The translations under genes and the position numbers were made by a program. Positions 43,454 through 51,720 of a stretch of DNA of 64,000 bases are shown here, one piece after another (positions within the stretch are counted from its first letter, which is position 1; each line of letters begins with the position of its first letter). The notes under the pieces were generated by a model. That model was not told where the DNA came from and ran no database searches. It saw nothing but the letters and a program-made list of their open reading frames with translations. This DNA comes from a virus, in IMG/VR virus record IMGVR_UViG_3300044972_002389, positions 38,892-102,891 of that record. One strand, given 5' to 3'.

Positions 43454-44442
43454 GACTTGTGATTGTTGATGACAACTGCCAAGACCAAGTGAATGGTGTT
43501 GTAACTACAATGAATGCAGTGAAAAAACAAATGTTTTCTCGAGGCATACAGAATCTCATTCACATCACTCCTGATCAAATGATGTCTATGCCTGCATTGG
43601 TATATCCAGGTGCTCGCATACCATTGAATTTTTGGAATTTGAAAAAAAGAATAGAGGCGTATGAACCCACACACTTGCACATTTGTACAGAAGGTGTGCT
43701 GGGCTTAACTGCTAGGCAATTTTTTCAAAACAAAAATTGGCGCTACACAACTAGCTTTCACACAAGATGGGATCACTATCTCAAGGAAAAATTTGGTGTG
43801 CCGGCCCTCAAAACCATGAGGTATCTCAAATGGTTTCATCAAAATAGTGCAGCAACTTTGGTCAACACTCCTACTATGCAAAGAGAGATGGTGTCGCTTG
43901 GCCTGTCTCAAGCCATCACATGGTCACGGGGAGTCAACACCCAACTGTTTCAATTTAATGACCGCAAGTGTGACACCAAGCCCACATTGTTGAGTGTTGG
44001 TCGAATCAGTGCTGAGAAAAATTTAGAGGTGTTTTGTAGCCTATCAGCAGAAAAATACAATCTAGTGTGTGTTGGTGATGGCCCTGATCTCAAGCGGTTA
44101 CAGAACAAATACCCCTGGGTGACATTTACTGGGCAATTGAGCGGTAAGCAACTGGTACAGCAGTTCCAAAATGCTGACTGCTTTGTTTTCACCAGCAAAA
44201 GTGACACGTTTGGGTTGGTTATGATTGAAAGCATGAGTGTTGGTACTCCTGTTGCAGCATTTCCTGTGCAGGGTCCAATAGATGTTGTAGATGATGGGGT
44301 GACTGGTGTGCTAAATGAGGATATTCAGACAGCTATCTCGCAATGTTTGACATTGAGTCGAAAAACTGTTTTTGAAGGCAGCAAGCGATGGAGTTGGGAA
44401 AAAACAACTGATATCTTTGTTGATACGCTGGTACCCAAATGA
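43450..44442 (+). CDS. GT4 glycosyltransferase, Agt/SqdX-like glycolipid synthase
   Basis: The protein begins MRLVIVDDNCQDQVNGVVTT and has LHICTEGVLGLTAR, TTSFHTRWDHYL, TWSRGVNTQLF, SVGRISAEKN, a VGDGP segment and TFGLVMIESMSVGTPVAAFP, the motif order of the GT4 subgroup that includes Agt and SqdX-like glycolipid synthases, which glycosylate diacylglycerol. Homologues in marine bacteria sit next to PlcP. It overlaps both neighbours by four bases. The sugar donor (UDP-glucose or UDP-glucuronate in known Agt) cannot be read from sequence. Confidence 0.8.
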   Translation: MRLVIVDDNCQDQVNGVVTTMNAVKKQMFSRGIQNLIHITPDQMMSMPALVYPGARIPLNFWNLKKRIEAYEPTHLHICTEGVLGLTARQFFQNKNWRYTTSFHTRWDHYLKEKFGVPALKTMRYLKWFHQNSAATLVNTPTMQREMVSLGLSQAITWSRGVNTQLFQFNDRKCDTKPTLLSVGRISAEKNLEVFCSLSAEKYNLVCVGDGPDLKRLQNKYPWVTFTGQLSGKQLVQQFQNADCFVFTSKSDTFGLVMIESMSVGTPVAAFPVQGPIDVVDDGVTGVLNEDIQTAISQCLTLSRKTVFEGSKRWSWEKTTDIFVDTLVPK

Positions 44443-44666
44443 AACATAAAAAAACCATTCCATCAAATTTTCCCACTCTCAAATGTGTTGCATGCGGCAC
44501 AAGCTGTGAGCCTTACAGGAAATACGTTTGTGACAATGATGGGGCAGTAGTCCATACTCAAAGTGACATTTGGCCAGAATATTTCCGTGACATGGGGACC
44601 ACCCGTATTGAGTTTTGTAGTGCACAATGTGGCCTCAAATATTGCACAGTAAATCAATTGGTGTAG
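44439..44666 (+). CDS. Small zinc-ribbon protein
   Basis: The 75-residue protein has CVACGTSC, a YVC and CSAQCGLKYC cluster, enough cysteines for two zinc sites. It overlaps the glycosyltransferase by ATGA and ends the operon. Function unknown. Confidence 0.6.
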   Translation: MKHKKTIPSNFPTLKCVACGTSCEPYRKYVCDNDGAVVHTQSDIWPEYFRDMGTTRIEFCSAQCGLKYCTVNQLV

Positions 44667-44669
44667 CGG

Positions 44670-44696
44670 TTGATTTAGCTGACTACAGCATATAAT
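44670..44696 (+). promoter_or_regulatory. Possible sigma70-like promoter
   Basis: TTGATT (44670-44675) and TATAAT (44691-44696), 15 bp apart, precede the QueD-like gene. The -10 box is perfect but spacing is short. Confidence 0.45.
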
Positions 44697-44722
44697 CTGA
44701 ACACATAACAAAGAGAGAAATA

Positions 44723-45094
44723 ATGACAGAACCAACTACAAGAAAAATCTACGTGACTTTTCAACGTGAAGGGATTCACAAGTATCCAGCAGCTGGAACT
44801 GACCCCTCCCTTGCAGATGTAAATTTTCTTCAATATCCGCATAGGCACATGTTTCATTTCAAGGTTGGAATTGGCGTCAATCACCTAGACCGAGACATTG
44901 AATTTATCATTTTCAAGCGTTGGCTGGAAAGTCTCTATGGTGATGGTGTGATCCAACTGGATTTCAAAAGCTGCGAGATGATCGCCGAAGACCTCTACGC
45001 CCAAATCTCTGCTCGCTATCCAGGTCGTGCAGTGAGCATTGACGTTAGTGAAGATGGTGAGAATGGGGCTGTGCTAGCCTGGGACGCTGCATAA
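44723..45094 (+). CDS. QueD-like (6-pyruvoyl tetrahydropterin synthase superfamily) protein
   Basis: The 123-residue protein has FQREGIHKYPAA, YPHRHMFHFKVGIGVNH (an HxH pair as in the zinc site of QueD/PTPS), DIEFIIFKRWLE, SCEMIAEDLY (the catalytic-loop region) and a late SIDVSEDGENGAVL with the substrate-binding Glu. This matches a phage family related to QueD. QueD turns dihydroneopterin triphosphate into carboxytetrahydropterin in preQ0 synthesis. The nearby DpdA-like, FolE and QueE genes support that role; by sequence alone the call is moderate. Confidence 0.6.
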   Translation: MTEPTTRKIYVTFQREGIHKYPAAGTDPSLADVNFLQYPHRHMFHFKVGIGVNHLDRDIEFIIFKRWLESLYGDGVIQLDFKSCEMIAEDLYAQISARYPGRAVSIDVSEDGENGAVLAWDAA

Positions 45095-45109
45095 CCACCA
45101 AGGATTGCT

Positions 45110-45171
45110 ATACAAAGTATTTGAGCGCCAGGAGATCGAGATAGGATTGTGCTGGCTCAAATACTTTGTAT
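45110..45171 (+). repeat. 17-bp perfect inverted repeat
   Basis: ATACAAAGTATTTGAGC (45110-45126) and its exact complement (45155-45171) enclose a 28-base loop in the intergenic region after the QueD-like gene. No T-tract follows. It may be an RNA processing site, an operator or a small-RNA hairpin. Confidence 0.6.
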
Positions 45172-45195
45172 TGGCGATAACCTTATAATTTTCAA

Positions 45196-45204
45196 TGCTA
45201 TAAT
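45196..45204 (+). promoter_or_regulatory. Extended -10 promoter element
   Basis: TGC followed by TATAAT (45199-45204) lies 61 bases before the QTMAN-like gene. No good -35 box is seen 16-17 bp upstream; extended -10 promoters can work without one. Confidence 0.35.
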
Positions 45205-45264
45205 TGTCAAAAACTCCTGTGGTTTATATACTATCTCTATTAGAGAATATTTGAAGGATCAAAA

Positions 45265-46353
45265 ATGCCCAATGTATTTGTATGGCCTATCGAGCCATTG
45301 GATAATCGCTACACCCAACAATGGTATCACGAGATTCCGTTGCGGCTCCAAGAAATAGTTGGAAATGCAGCAAAAGTAATCCAACTTGATGGGGTCCAAA
45401 ACACTACAAGCACCACATCTGGTGCATTTTTGAATTTCAGCGACACCAACAGATGGAAAAGCACTCAACTGGTTGAGTTTCTCAACAAACATGATGCTGG
45501 AGAAACAACTCCAAATGATGTGCATTTGTTCACTGACGCTTGGAATCCAGTGATTCTGCAAGTCAAGTATATGAATGATCTCATGGGATATAATTGGAAC
45601 ATACAAGGTTACTGGCATGCTGGAGCATACGATCCCACTGATATCCTTGGATATAAAATGAGCAAACCGTGGCCCTGGCTAGCTGAGCAGGCACTGTTTC
45701 ATGCCTGCGATGAGAATTGGTATGCAACAGATTTTCATAAAAAAATGTTTTTGAGCAATCTGGGCATCAGCAATGAATATCATCACAAAGCCAAAACTAG
45801 TGGGCAACCACACTCTGCTATTGTCAAACAAATGCAAGATATTATGCAGGACAGCCGAGAGAGGAAACAGGGCGTTATTTGGCCACACCGTTACAATCCA
45901 GATAAGCAGCCTGAAATTGCTGAAGATCTCTCCAACAGCATGAAACAGCCTTGGTGTATTACACAAAAAATGAATCTCAACAAAAGCAGTTATTACGAAA
46001 AGCTGGCTGACTGCCAAGTAATTTTTTCCTGTAGCTTGCATGAAAACTTGGGCATCAGTGTAATGGAAGCTGTGCTGGCAGATGTGATCCCAGTGCTGCC
46101 CAATCGGTGCAGCTACAGCGAAATGTATCATCCTGATTTTCTCTATCCCAGCAACTGGACTCAAGATTGGGAAAGTTATCAAACACACAAACAACAATTG
46201 ACTGAATTTATTCAGTACAGATTGAATCACCCCAAAAAGTTCAGTAGGCAGTTGGAAAAGCAAAAGAAAGTGCTCTTACAAAAATATCTTTCAGCTAGCG
46301 TAATGTTTGAAAACATCAGCAACACAGTTGCTAGATCAACCACAGTAAAGTAA
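45265..46353 (+). CDS. QTMAN-like glycosyltransferase (queuosine-tRNA mannosyltransferase family)
   Basis: The 362-residue protein has VIWPHRYNPDKQPE (WPHR at 206-209) and SLHENLGISVMEA (257-269) followed by NRCSYSEMYHPDFLYP. These align with the WPHRW..DK.PE and KHEFFGV.MLEA...P..L.YPE..P elements of human GTDC1/QTMAN, which adds mannose to queuosine in tRNA. The stop lies nine bases before the DpdA-like gene, so the two are almost certainly co-expressed. The natural reading is glycosylation of a deazaguanine, possibly in DNA; other acceptors remain possible. Confidence 0.7.
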   Translation: MPNVFVWPIEPLDNRYTQQWYHEIPLRLQEIVGNAAKVIQLDGVQNTTSTTSGAFLNFSDTNRWKSTQLVEFLNKHDAGETTPNDVHLFTDAWNPVILQVKYMNDLMGYNWNIQGYWHAGAYDPTDILGYKMSKPWPWLAEQALFHACDENWYATDFHKKMFLSNLGISNEYHHKAKTSGQPHSAIVKQMQDIMQDSRERKQGVIWPHRYNPDKQPEIAEDLSNSMKQPWCITQKMNLNKSSYYEKLADCQVIFSCSLHENLGISVMEAVLADVIPVLPNRCSYSEMYHPDFLYPSNWTQDWESYQTHKQQLTEFIQYRLNHPKKFSRQLEKQKKVLLQKYLSASVMFENISNTVARSTTVK

Positions 46354-46362
46354 GATATATCT

Positions 46363-48021
46363 ATGACAAAACTTTCCAGCCCCAACCCACATTTGAAAAA
46401 AATTGATCAAAACATGCAACCTGTGGTGGGTAGAGACATGTGGACCACCAACAAGGACTATGCTATTTTTCTTCCTTCAATCTCAGCGATCTATGTGCGA
46501 CTAGTAAGTCAGCCCAACGCTCGCACAGTCAAGGGGCTGCCGGGTGGATTGCAGGATTTGGACTTTCTGCAAACCAATACCAACTTATTTTATTATCCCA
46601 CTGCACTCTACAGCAGCGGTCACAGTTATTGGGATCCTGCTCAAAGTGATATCCAAGAAGCTATGGTGCAAAAGCGAGACAAAAACGCCTCAGTAATTGT
46701 GGGCGACAGTGGTGGTTATCAGATTGCTACTGGCGTTCTCAAATGGCCTTGGCAGAAAAAAGAAAAGCAAACTGATCAAGACTGGATGAAGGACAAAGAC
46801 GCCATTAGGATGAAAATCCTACGCTGGCTTGAACACACTTGTGACTACAGTATGGTATTAGATGTCCCCACAGGCAGCTTGTTGAAGTTTGGTAACGATC
46901 CCATCACAGGTGAGAACCTACATCCTGGGGTTAAGAACTTTAGAGACTGTCTTGAAAGCAGTATGGAGAATCACAACTTTTTCATCAAAAATCGTCGGGA
47001 AGGTAGTACACAATTTTTGAATGTGTTGCAGGGGCGCAATCAAGAAGAAGGTGACATTTGGTGGGACGTTGTGAAAGATCTTCCTTTTGAAACCTGGGCA
47101 TTCAGTAATGTGCAAGCCAGCAACTTTGCTATAAATCTCCGTCGGATCATTATCATGCGAGATGGCAAGTATTTGGATAACAGAGATTGGATCCATTATC
47201 TAGGCAATGGCAAAATCAAGGCAGGCTGCGCTCTTACTACACTTCAACGAGTGTGGAGAAAGCACATCAACGAGCGTACAACTCTCAGTTACGATGCAGC
47301 AAGTCCTTTTGTGAACGTAGCAAAAGGCAACATCTACTACAGTTGGGAAGTAAGTCCGCAAAGCATTGCATATAAAAACAACTCGTTGCCAGACAAAAAA
47401 GAGCTTAAGGGCAGTCAAGAACTGTTTCAAGACTGGATCAATCGCCACAATCAAAAACATGCTGTTCGCGAAAGCAGCATTGGCAAGCGGATCACCATTG
47501 GTGATATCTGTGTCAAAGGTTATGAAGATCTCAATTTCAAAAAACAAGCTTTTTCACAAAAAGAGTTTGAAAGCTTGTTGTATCAACAAAGCTTGGAAGG
47601 CGTTCATGGCGAGAAGTTTCGCTACAGTGATGAATACAAACATTATCTTATGCATGAGCACACTGACCACGGCAGCGGCATGTTTGATTGGGGCAAGAAA
47701 GAGTTTAAGGACCATGAAAAGTATCAGGTCAAATGGCCCAGCAGCATGGATGGTCTCAGCTATGTGCTGGGCATGAGCCACAATGTTGAGCTTCATATTG
47801 AAGCTATTCAACATGCATGTGCAATGCAAGACCTGCCAATGGAGGAGAGGAAACATCACATCAGCGAAGACTTGATTGAATTTGCTGGGGGACTTTGTGA
47901 AGAGATCTTCACTAGTGAAAAACCCATGCAACTGATTGAAAAACATTCTGCTATGTTAGCCAAAATCACAGGAATGAACGCTGATAACAACATTGTCATG
48001 GATTTTGATGAATTTGAATAG
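46363..48021 (+). CDS. DpdA-like TGT-family DNA 7-deazaguanine transglycosylase
   Basis: TGT-type elements appear in order: VGDSGGYQ with D115, YSMVLDVPTG (D167), NVLQGRNQEEG, WIHYLGNGKIKAG and SYDAASPF with D311 at the place of the TGT nucleophile. The long C-terminal extension (total 552 residues) and the altered DVPTG region are as in phage DpdA, which swaps guanine for preQ0 or a derivative in DNA. tRNA-guanine transglycosylase proper is about 370-400 residues with a different C-terminal zinc site (CxCxxC), which is not seen here. FolE, QueD-like and QueE genes nearby supply the precursor pathway. Confidence 0.8.
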   Translation: MTKLSSPNPHLKKIDQNMQPVVGRDMWTTNKDYAIFLPSISAIYVRLVSQPNARTVKGLPGGLQDLDFLQTNTNLFYYPTALYSSGHSYWDPAQSDIQEAMVQKRDKNASVIVGDSGGYQIATGVLKWPWQKKEKQTDQDWMKDKDAIRMKILRWLEHTCDYSMVLDVPTGSLLKFGNDPITGENLHPGVKNFRDCLESSMENHNFFIKNRREGSTQFLNVLQGRNQEEGDIWWDVVKDLPFETWAFSNVQASNFAINLRRIIIMRDGKYLDNRDWIHYLGNGKIKAGCALTTLQRVWRKHINERTTLSYDAASPFVNVAKGNIYYSWEVSPQSIAYKNNSLPDKKELKGSQELFQDWINRHNQKHAVRESSIGKRITIGDICVKGYEDLNFKKQAFSQKEFESLLYQQSLEGVHGEKFRYSDEYKHYLMHEHTDHGSGMFDWGKKEFKDHEKYQVKWPSSMDGLSYVLGMSHNVELHIEAIQHACAMQDLPMEERKHHISEDLIEFAGGLCEEIFTSEKPMQLIEKHSAMLAKITGMNADNNIVMDFDEFE

Positions 48022-48023
48022 CA

Positions 48024-48044
48024 ATAACACAATTTTTGTGTTAT
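48024..48044 (+). terminator. Short hairpin after the DpdA-like gene
   Basis: ATAACACAA and TTGTGTTAT form a 9-bp stem with a TTT loop and overlap the start of the late-promoter box at 48042. Confidence 0.4.
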
Positions 48045-48049
48045 AAATA
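48042..48049 (+). promoter_or_regulatory. T4-type late promoter TATAAATA
   Basis: Exact late-promoter box, 76 bases before the folE start. The predicted transcript would begin at about 48060 and carry a structured leader. Confidence 0.6.
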
Positions 48050-48124
48050 GTCTGCTACATTACGGTAGCAAATTGGTGGAAACACCCGTTGTGCATAAAC
48101 GACAGATGCTTTGAAAGGAAAGAT
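48050..48124 (+). promoter_or_regulatory. Structured leader upstream of folE
   Basis: Three small stems lie in a row: TGCTAC/GTAGCA around ATTACG, GGTG/CACC around a GAAA tetraloop, and CGTT/AACG around GTGCATA. A good AAAGGAAAG site follows. Such a leader may be a cis-acting RNA; no known riboswitch consensus was matched. Confidence 0.4.
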
Positions 48125-48805
48125 ATGAGCTATAATCGCACAAAATGTGATCCTGAACTGGGTCGCAAAGTACATGAATACCTAGTTTCCAAAGGGGTTG
48201 AAACCCCAACAGTGGAAAATTCCCTAAGCCGCACAGACAAAATTGATATTATTGAACGCAAGTTCAAGGACATCATGGAAACAATGGGCTTGAATCTATC
48301 AGATGATAGTTTGGCTGAAACGCCGACACGAGTGGCTCGCATGTTTATCCAGGAACTTTTTTGGGGTCTTGATTGGGAAGCTTTCCCCAAGTGCACCACT
48401 GTTGCCAACAAAATGGGCTATGATGAAATGGTGTGTGAACGAAATGTCACTGTCAAAAGTGCCTGCGAACATCACTTCATTGTGATTGATGGTGTAGCAA
48501 CTGTGGCTTATATTCCCAAAGAAAAGGTATTGGGCCTAAGCAAGATCAATCGAATTGTCGAATACTTTAGCCGCCGACCACAAATTCAAGAGCGTTTGAC
48601 TGAGCAGATCTTTCATGCAATGGAATATATCCTGGAAACCGATAGCATTGCTGTCGTCATTCACGGCAAGCACTATTGCGTAAGTCATCGTGGCGTTGAA
48701 GATGATTGCAGCAGCACAGTTACCAGCAAGCTGGGTGGTGCGTTCAAACAGGATCCCAGTGCTCGTGCTGAATTTATGAAGATGGTTGACTTGACCTCTC
48801 TCTAA
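48125..48805 (+). CDS. folE: GTP cyclohydrolase I
   Basis: From ATG 48125 (226 residues) the zinc ligands C114, H117 and C185 are in SACEHHF and KHYCVSHRG, with LAETPTRVARMF and LGLSKINRIVEYFSRRPQIQ typical of FolE. The enzyme makes dihydroneopterin triphosphate from GTP, the first step to preQ0 and to folate. With DpdA-like and QueE genes in the window its likely role is phage DNA deazaguanine synthesis. The longer upstream frame (48089) covers the leader and was not used. Confidence 0.92.
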   Translation: MSYNRTKCDPELGRKVHEYLVSKGVETPTVENSLSRTDKIDIIERKFKDIMETMGLNLSDDSLAETPTRVARMFIQELFWGLDWEAFPKCTTVANKMGYDEMVCERNVTVKSACEHHFIVIDGVATVAYIPKEKVLGLSKINRIVEYFSRRPQIQERLTEQIFHAMEYILETDSIAVVIHGKHYCVSHRGVEDDCSSTVTSKLGGAFKQDPSARAEFMKMVDLTSL

Positions 48806-48844
48806 TACAACAGTTATTGTAACAGAGAATTTTTAGGTCAAAAT

Positions 48845-49129
48845 ATGAAAATCATCAACAGTAGATATAGAGAGTGGAATGTGTTGCCCGAGAGTGTTCG
48901 GGCAATACTCATTCACAATCAATTACTCCTTAGCTTCGAAGAGCTTTACAAGCCATCCAACCAACGTTATGAACCCAGTTATGAACTGTTGTTCAATTGG
49001 TGTGTGGAAAATTGCACCAATATTTGGTCCACAGAAAAAATCAGCTATGAGAGTTTTCGGTTCAGTTTTTGGGCTGTGGAAGATCAAGCTCGTTTTATAG
49101 AGTTTTTGCAATCGCCCAGAGGTTCCTGA
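48845..49129 (+). CDS. Small W-WC/FWF-like hypothetical protein
   Basis: The 94-residue protein has LLFNWCVENCTN and FRFSFWAVEDQARFIEFLQ, the same WC...F.F...D...F order as the four tandem proteins at 22.2-23.5 kb. It overlaps the next gene by TGATG. Function unknown. Confidence 0.6.
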   Translation: MKIINSRYREWNVLPESVRAILIHNQLLLSFEELYKPSNQRYEPSYELLFNWCVENCTNIWSTEKISYESFRFSFWAVEDQARFIEFLQSPRGS

Positions 49130-49584
49130 TGGCCTCTAATATTTTTAAGGTAACCAGTGTCTGTCAAGGCAGTGTAACCGGTATCACAGTGAATAACCTT
49201 GGATCAGGTTACACGGTTGGTACGTTACTGACATTTGGTAGCAGTAATGCCAGGCCTACTCAAGCATTGCGAGTTGACAATGACTATGGCGAAACCATCT
49301 TAAGCATCAGCATACAAGGTGAGGTCACTTGGCATCAAAACCATCCCACTAAGGCAGCATCTAAGTTGGTAGACAGTTTGCAGAACTGCATTGACATAAA
49401 AGCCGCTGGGGAAGTAGCTATAGCAAGAAGTTATCTACAAGGGGTTAAAAAGTGTTTGAGGATAGCTAAACAAGTTTCCCATGAGGACCTGATTAGGCCA
49501 TTGGAAACAGAAGTTGAGCATAGAGAAGGGAAACTCACTTGGCAGGCGTTAAACAACAGTTTGGAGAATCAAAATGACACATGA
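49129..49584 (+). CDS. Hypothetical protein, 151 residues
   Basis: ATG 49129 overlaps the preceding stop. The N-terminal part is beta-rich with VTGITVNNLGSGYTVGTLLTFG, a motif common in phage virion proteins; the C-terminal part is helical (DSLQNCIDIKAAGEVAIARS). Not recognised further. Confidence 0.55.
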   Translation: MASNIFKVTSVCQGSVTGITVNNLGSGYTVGTLLTFGSSNARPTQALRVDNDYGETILSISIQGEVTWHQNHPTKAASKLVDSLQNCIDIKAAGEVAIARSYLQGVKKCLRIAKQVSHEDLIRPLETEVEHREGKLTWQALNNSLENQNDT

Positions 49585-50155
49585 AACCAGTAAAGCTGTT
49601 ATGAGAAGGCTCTCTGACAGCAGATTTATTACTCGATATTTCGTAGGCAATGGCATTGACATTGGTGCTGGGGATGACCCAGTCAGCAATTACAAAGATT
49701 TTTTTCCAGGAATGCAGCAGGTGAGAAATTGGGACCTACCTGATGGTGATGCGCAGTTGATGGCAGGTGTAGCTGACAACAGTTTTGATTGGTTACTCAG
49801 CAGCCATTGTCTTGAGCACATGAGAGACCCTACAGAAGCTATGAGAAACTGGAGCAGAATTTTGCAACCAGGTGGGCATATGGTCCTATTGGTTCCAGAT
49901 GAAGACCTTTATGAACAAGGGGTTTTTCCCAGTCGTTTCAACTGGGATCACAAAACTACTTGGACAATTCAAAAAAATCTCAGCTGGAGTCCTGTTTCTG
50001 TAAGCTGCACAAGTTTCCTAGCCAACTTTCCCGAACTCACTATCTTGAAGCTTGAGCTTTTGGATGCCAGTTATCGATACCATATTCAAAATCAAGATCA
50101 AACACTGACACCCATTGGTGAATCAGCTATCGAAATCATTCTTAGGAAAAAGTGA
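49574..50155 (+). CDS. Class I SAM-dependent methyltransferase
   Basis: NGIDIGAGDDP is motif I, DWLLSSHCLEHMRDP is motif II, and NWSRILQPGGHMVLLVPDE is motif III, all typical of Methyltransf_11 proteins. It overlaps the upstream gene by 11 bp. It heads the second glycan block; the substrate is unknown. Confidence 0.78.
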   Translation: MTHETSKAVMRRLSDSRFITRYFVGNGIDIGAGDDPVSNYKDFFPGMQQVRNWDLPDGDAQLMAGVADNSFDWLLSSHCLEHMRDPTEAMRNWSRILQPGGHMVLLVPDEDLYEQGVFPSRFNWDHKTTWTIQKNLSWSPVSVSCTSFLANFPELTILKLELLDASYRYHIQNQDQTLTPIGESAIEIILRKK

Positions 50156-50180
50156 CAATCTTGCACGACTCTGGTATAGT
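50152..50180 (+). promoter_or_regulatory. Sigma70-like promoter
   Basis: GTGACA (50152-50157) and TATAGT (50175-50180), 17 bp apart, precede the GT-like gene at 50201. Confidence 0.5.
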
Positions 50181-50200
50181 TTTGAAATAGTTTTCTTGGG

Positions 50201-50998
50201 TTGATTGTGCTGAAAAACTTCATAACCTATGCCACTGCTGGTGATATAATATACAGTCTTTGTGCAGTAAAAATCCTTGGGGGTGGCAACATTTACCTCA
50301 AATTGGGATACCTTGATGAGTTTTGCCGAAATGTGTTGGGTTGGTACAATCAGCCCTTCACAGGCAGAATAAGTGAAAAAGATTTTCAAAACATTGAAAG
50401 CCTGTTGTTACACCAAAGTTATTTGCATGAAGTGCAAATCTATACCAACCAGCACATTGATTATGATTTAGCAGCTGAAAATTGGAAATTCATATTACCT
50501 TCTGGTTGGCAAGGTAATCAAACTCAAGCCTATGCCTTGGGACTGGGATGGGATATGACTGACGTTCAATTGCAGCACCAGTTGTTGAGAGAGCCTTGGC
50601 TCACACAGGTTAGCCCAATCCTTATCCCCAATCGACCCATAGTAATCAATCGAACACCTAGACATAGAGACAACAGTGCTACACAAAAATGGATGGATTT
50701 TATCAAACAAGGTCTGTGCAAGCAGGCTGTGTTTGTGGGCACACCTAGAGAACATCAAGAGTGGCAAACAGAGTTCAAGGAGACTATTGACTATTTTCCT
50801 ACCCTAGATCTGTTGCATTTGGCACAGGTAATTCAAGGTTGTGAAATGTTCATTGGCAATCAAAGTGCGCCATTGGCTATAGCGATAGGTTTGGGCAAAA
50901 GCTATTGGTGCGAAGGCAATCGGGATACAAAAACACAAACTCCTCTAGGAGGCGGGGGCGATTGTTGGTTTGACCGCATAAATGGAAATTATTTTTGA
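50201..50998 (+). CDS. GT9-like putative glycosyltransferase
   Basis: The start has AGDIIYSLCAVKILGGGNIYL, as in GT9-like proteins, and the C-terminal EMFIGNQSAPLAIAIGLGK matches the family's donor-side helix (FIG..S....A.A.G). The start is TTG 50201 or GTG 50207. It lies in a block with GT34-like and GT17-like genes. Confidence 0.6.
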   Translation: MIVLKNFITYATAGDIIYSLCAVKILGGGNIYLKLGYLDEFCRNVLGWYNQPFTGRISEKDFQNIESLLLHQSYLHEVQIYTNQHIDYDLAAENWKFILPSGWQGNQTQAYALGLGWDMTDVQLQHQLLREPWLTQVSPILIPNRPIVINRTPRHRDNSATQKWMDFIKQGLCKQAVFVGTPREHQEWQTEFKETIDYFPTLDLLHLAQVIQGCEMFIGNQSAPLAIAIGLGKSYWCEGNRDTKTQTPLGGGGDCWFDRINGNYF

Positions 50999-51009
50999 TC
51001 GGGCAACAC

Positions 51010-51702
51010 ATGTATGGACTGCTGGTTGTTTACAACAACAATTTCTCAGAACTTTCAAAAATAACCTTGGACAAAAACAAAAAGCTGTATGCTCAGAGAC
51101 ACAATTATCATCTGTTTGAAAAAACCACTTGGACCAGTCACTTTGACAGAATCCATGCGGTGTTGGAACTTTTTGACACACACCCACATCTCAGTTGGCT
51201 TTGGTATACTGATACTGATGTTTTGATCACCAACTTCAAAACAACCATACAAGAAAAAACTAGTGACACACATGATTTACTCATCTCAACTGATGTAAAT
51301 GGCCTCAATACAGGCAGCATTTTATTTCGTAACTCAAGTCAGTGTCGGTCATTACTGCACGAGTTATTGAAAGTGGAAAAAGAAGCTTTGCAACATTGGG
51401 ACTCAGAACAGTGGGCATTGAATCAGTTATTTGGGTTCCCCGGCACACACCACCCAAGTTACCCGCAAGGCGAGTCTTTGAAAATTCCACATCCTTGGGA
51501 CAAAACGATTCAAGTTGTGCCTCAACGAATGTTAAACAGCTATGATTACAACCTATATCCTTATATACCAAAACCTGCCTTGGACAAACTGTTGACAGAT
51601 GGCTCATGGCAGCCAGGCGATTGGGCTGTGCATTTTCCTGGTGTAAGTGAATCAGAAAAAATAAATTTGTGCAACAGTTGGCAAAACAAAATACTGTTGT
51701 AA
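51010..51702 (+). CDS. GT34-like glycosyltransferase (GMA12/MNN10 family)
   Basis: WLWYTDTDVLITN contains the DXD metal-binding motif and DVNGLNTGSILFRNS is the family's NTG segment. GDWAVHFPGV near the end is the third family motif. GT34 enzymes are galactosyl- or mannosyltransferases. ATG 51010 is preferred to TTG 50995. A phage surface-glycan role is inferred. Confidence 0.75.
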   Translation: MYGLLVVYNNNFSELSKITLDKNKKLYAQRHNYHLFEKTTWTSHFDRIHAVLELFDTHPHLSWLWYTDTDVLITNFKTTIQEKTSDTHDLLISTDVNGLNTGSILFRNSSQCRSLLHELLKVEKEALQHWDSEQWALNQLFGFPGTHHPSYPQGESLKIPHPWDKTIQVVPQRMLNSYDYNLYPYIPKPALDKLLTDGSWQPGDWAVHFPGVSESEKINLCNSWQNKILL

Positions 51703-51720
51703 CTGCCAAAGGACAAAAAA

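Noticed and set aside
46363-48021. Ordinary tRNA-guanine transglycosylase (Tgt)
   Set aside because: The protein is about 150 residues longer, lacks the C-terminal CxCxxC zinc site, has an altered substrate loop and sits with precursor genes as in phage DpdA systems.
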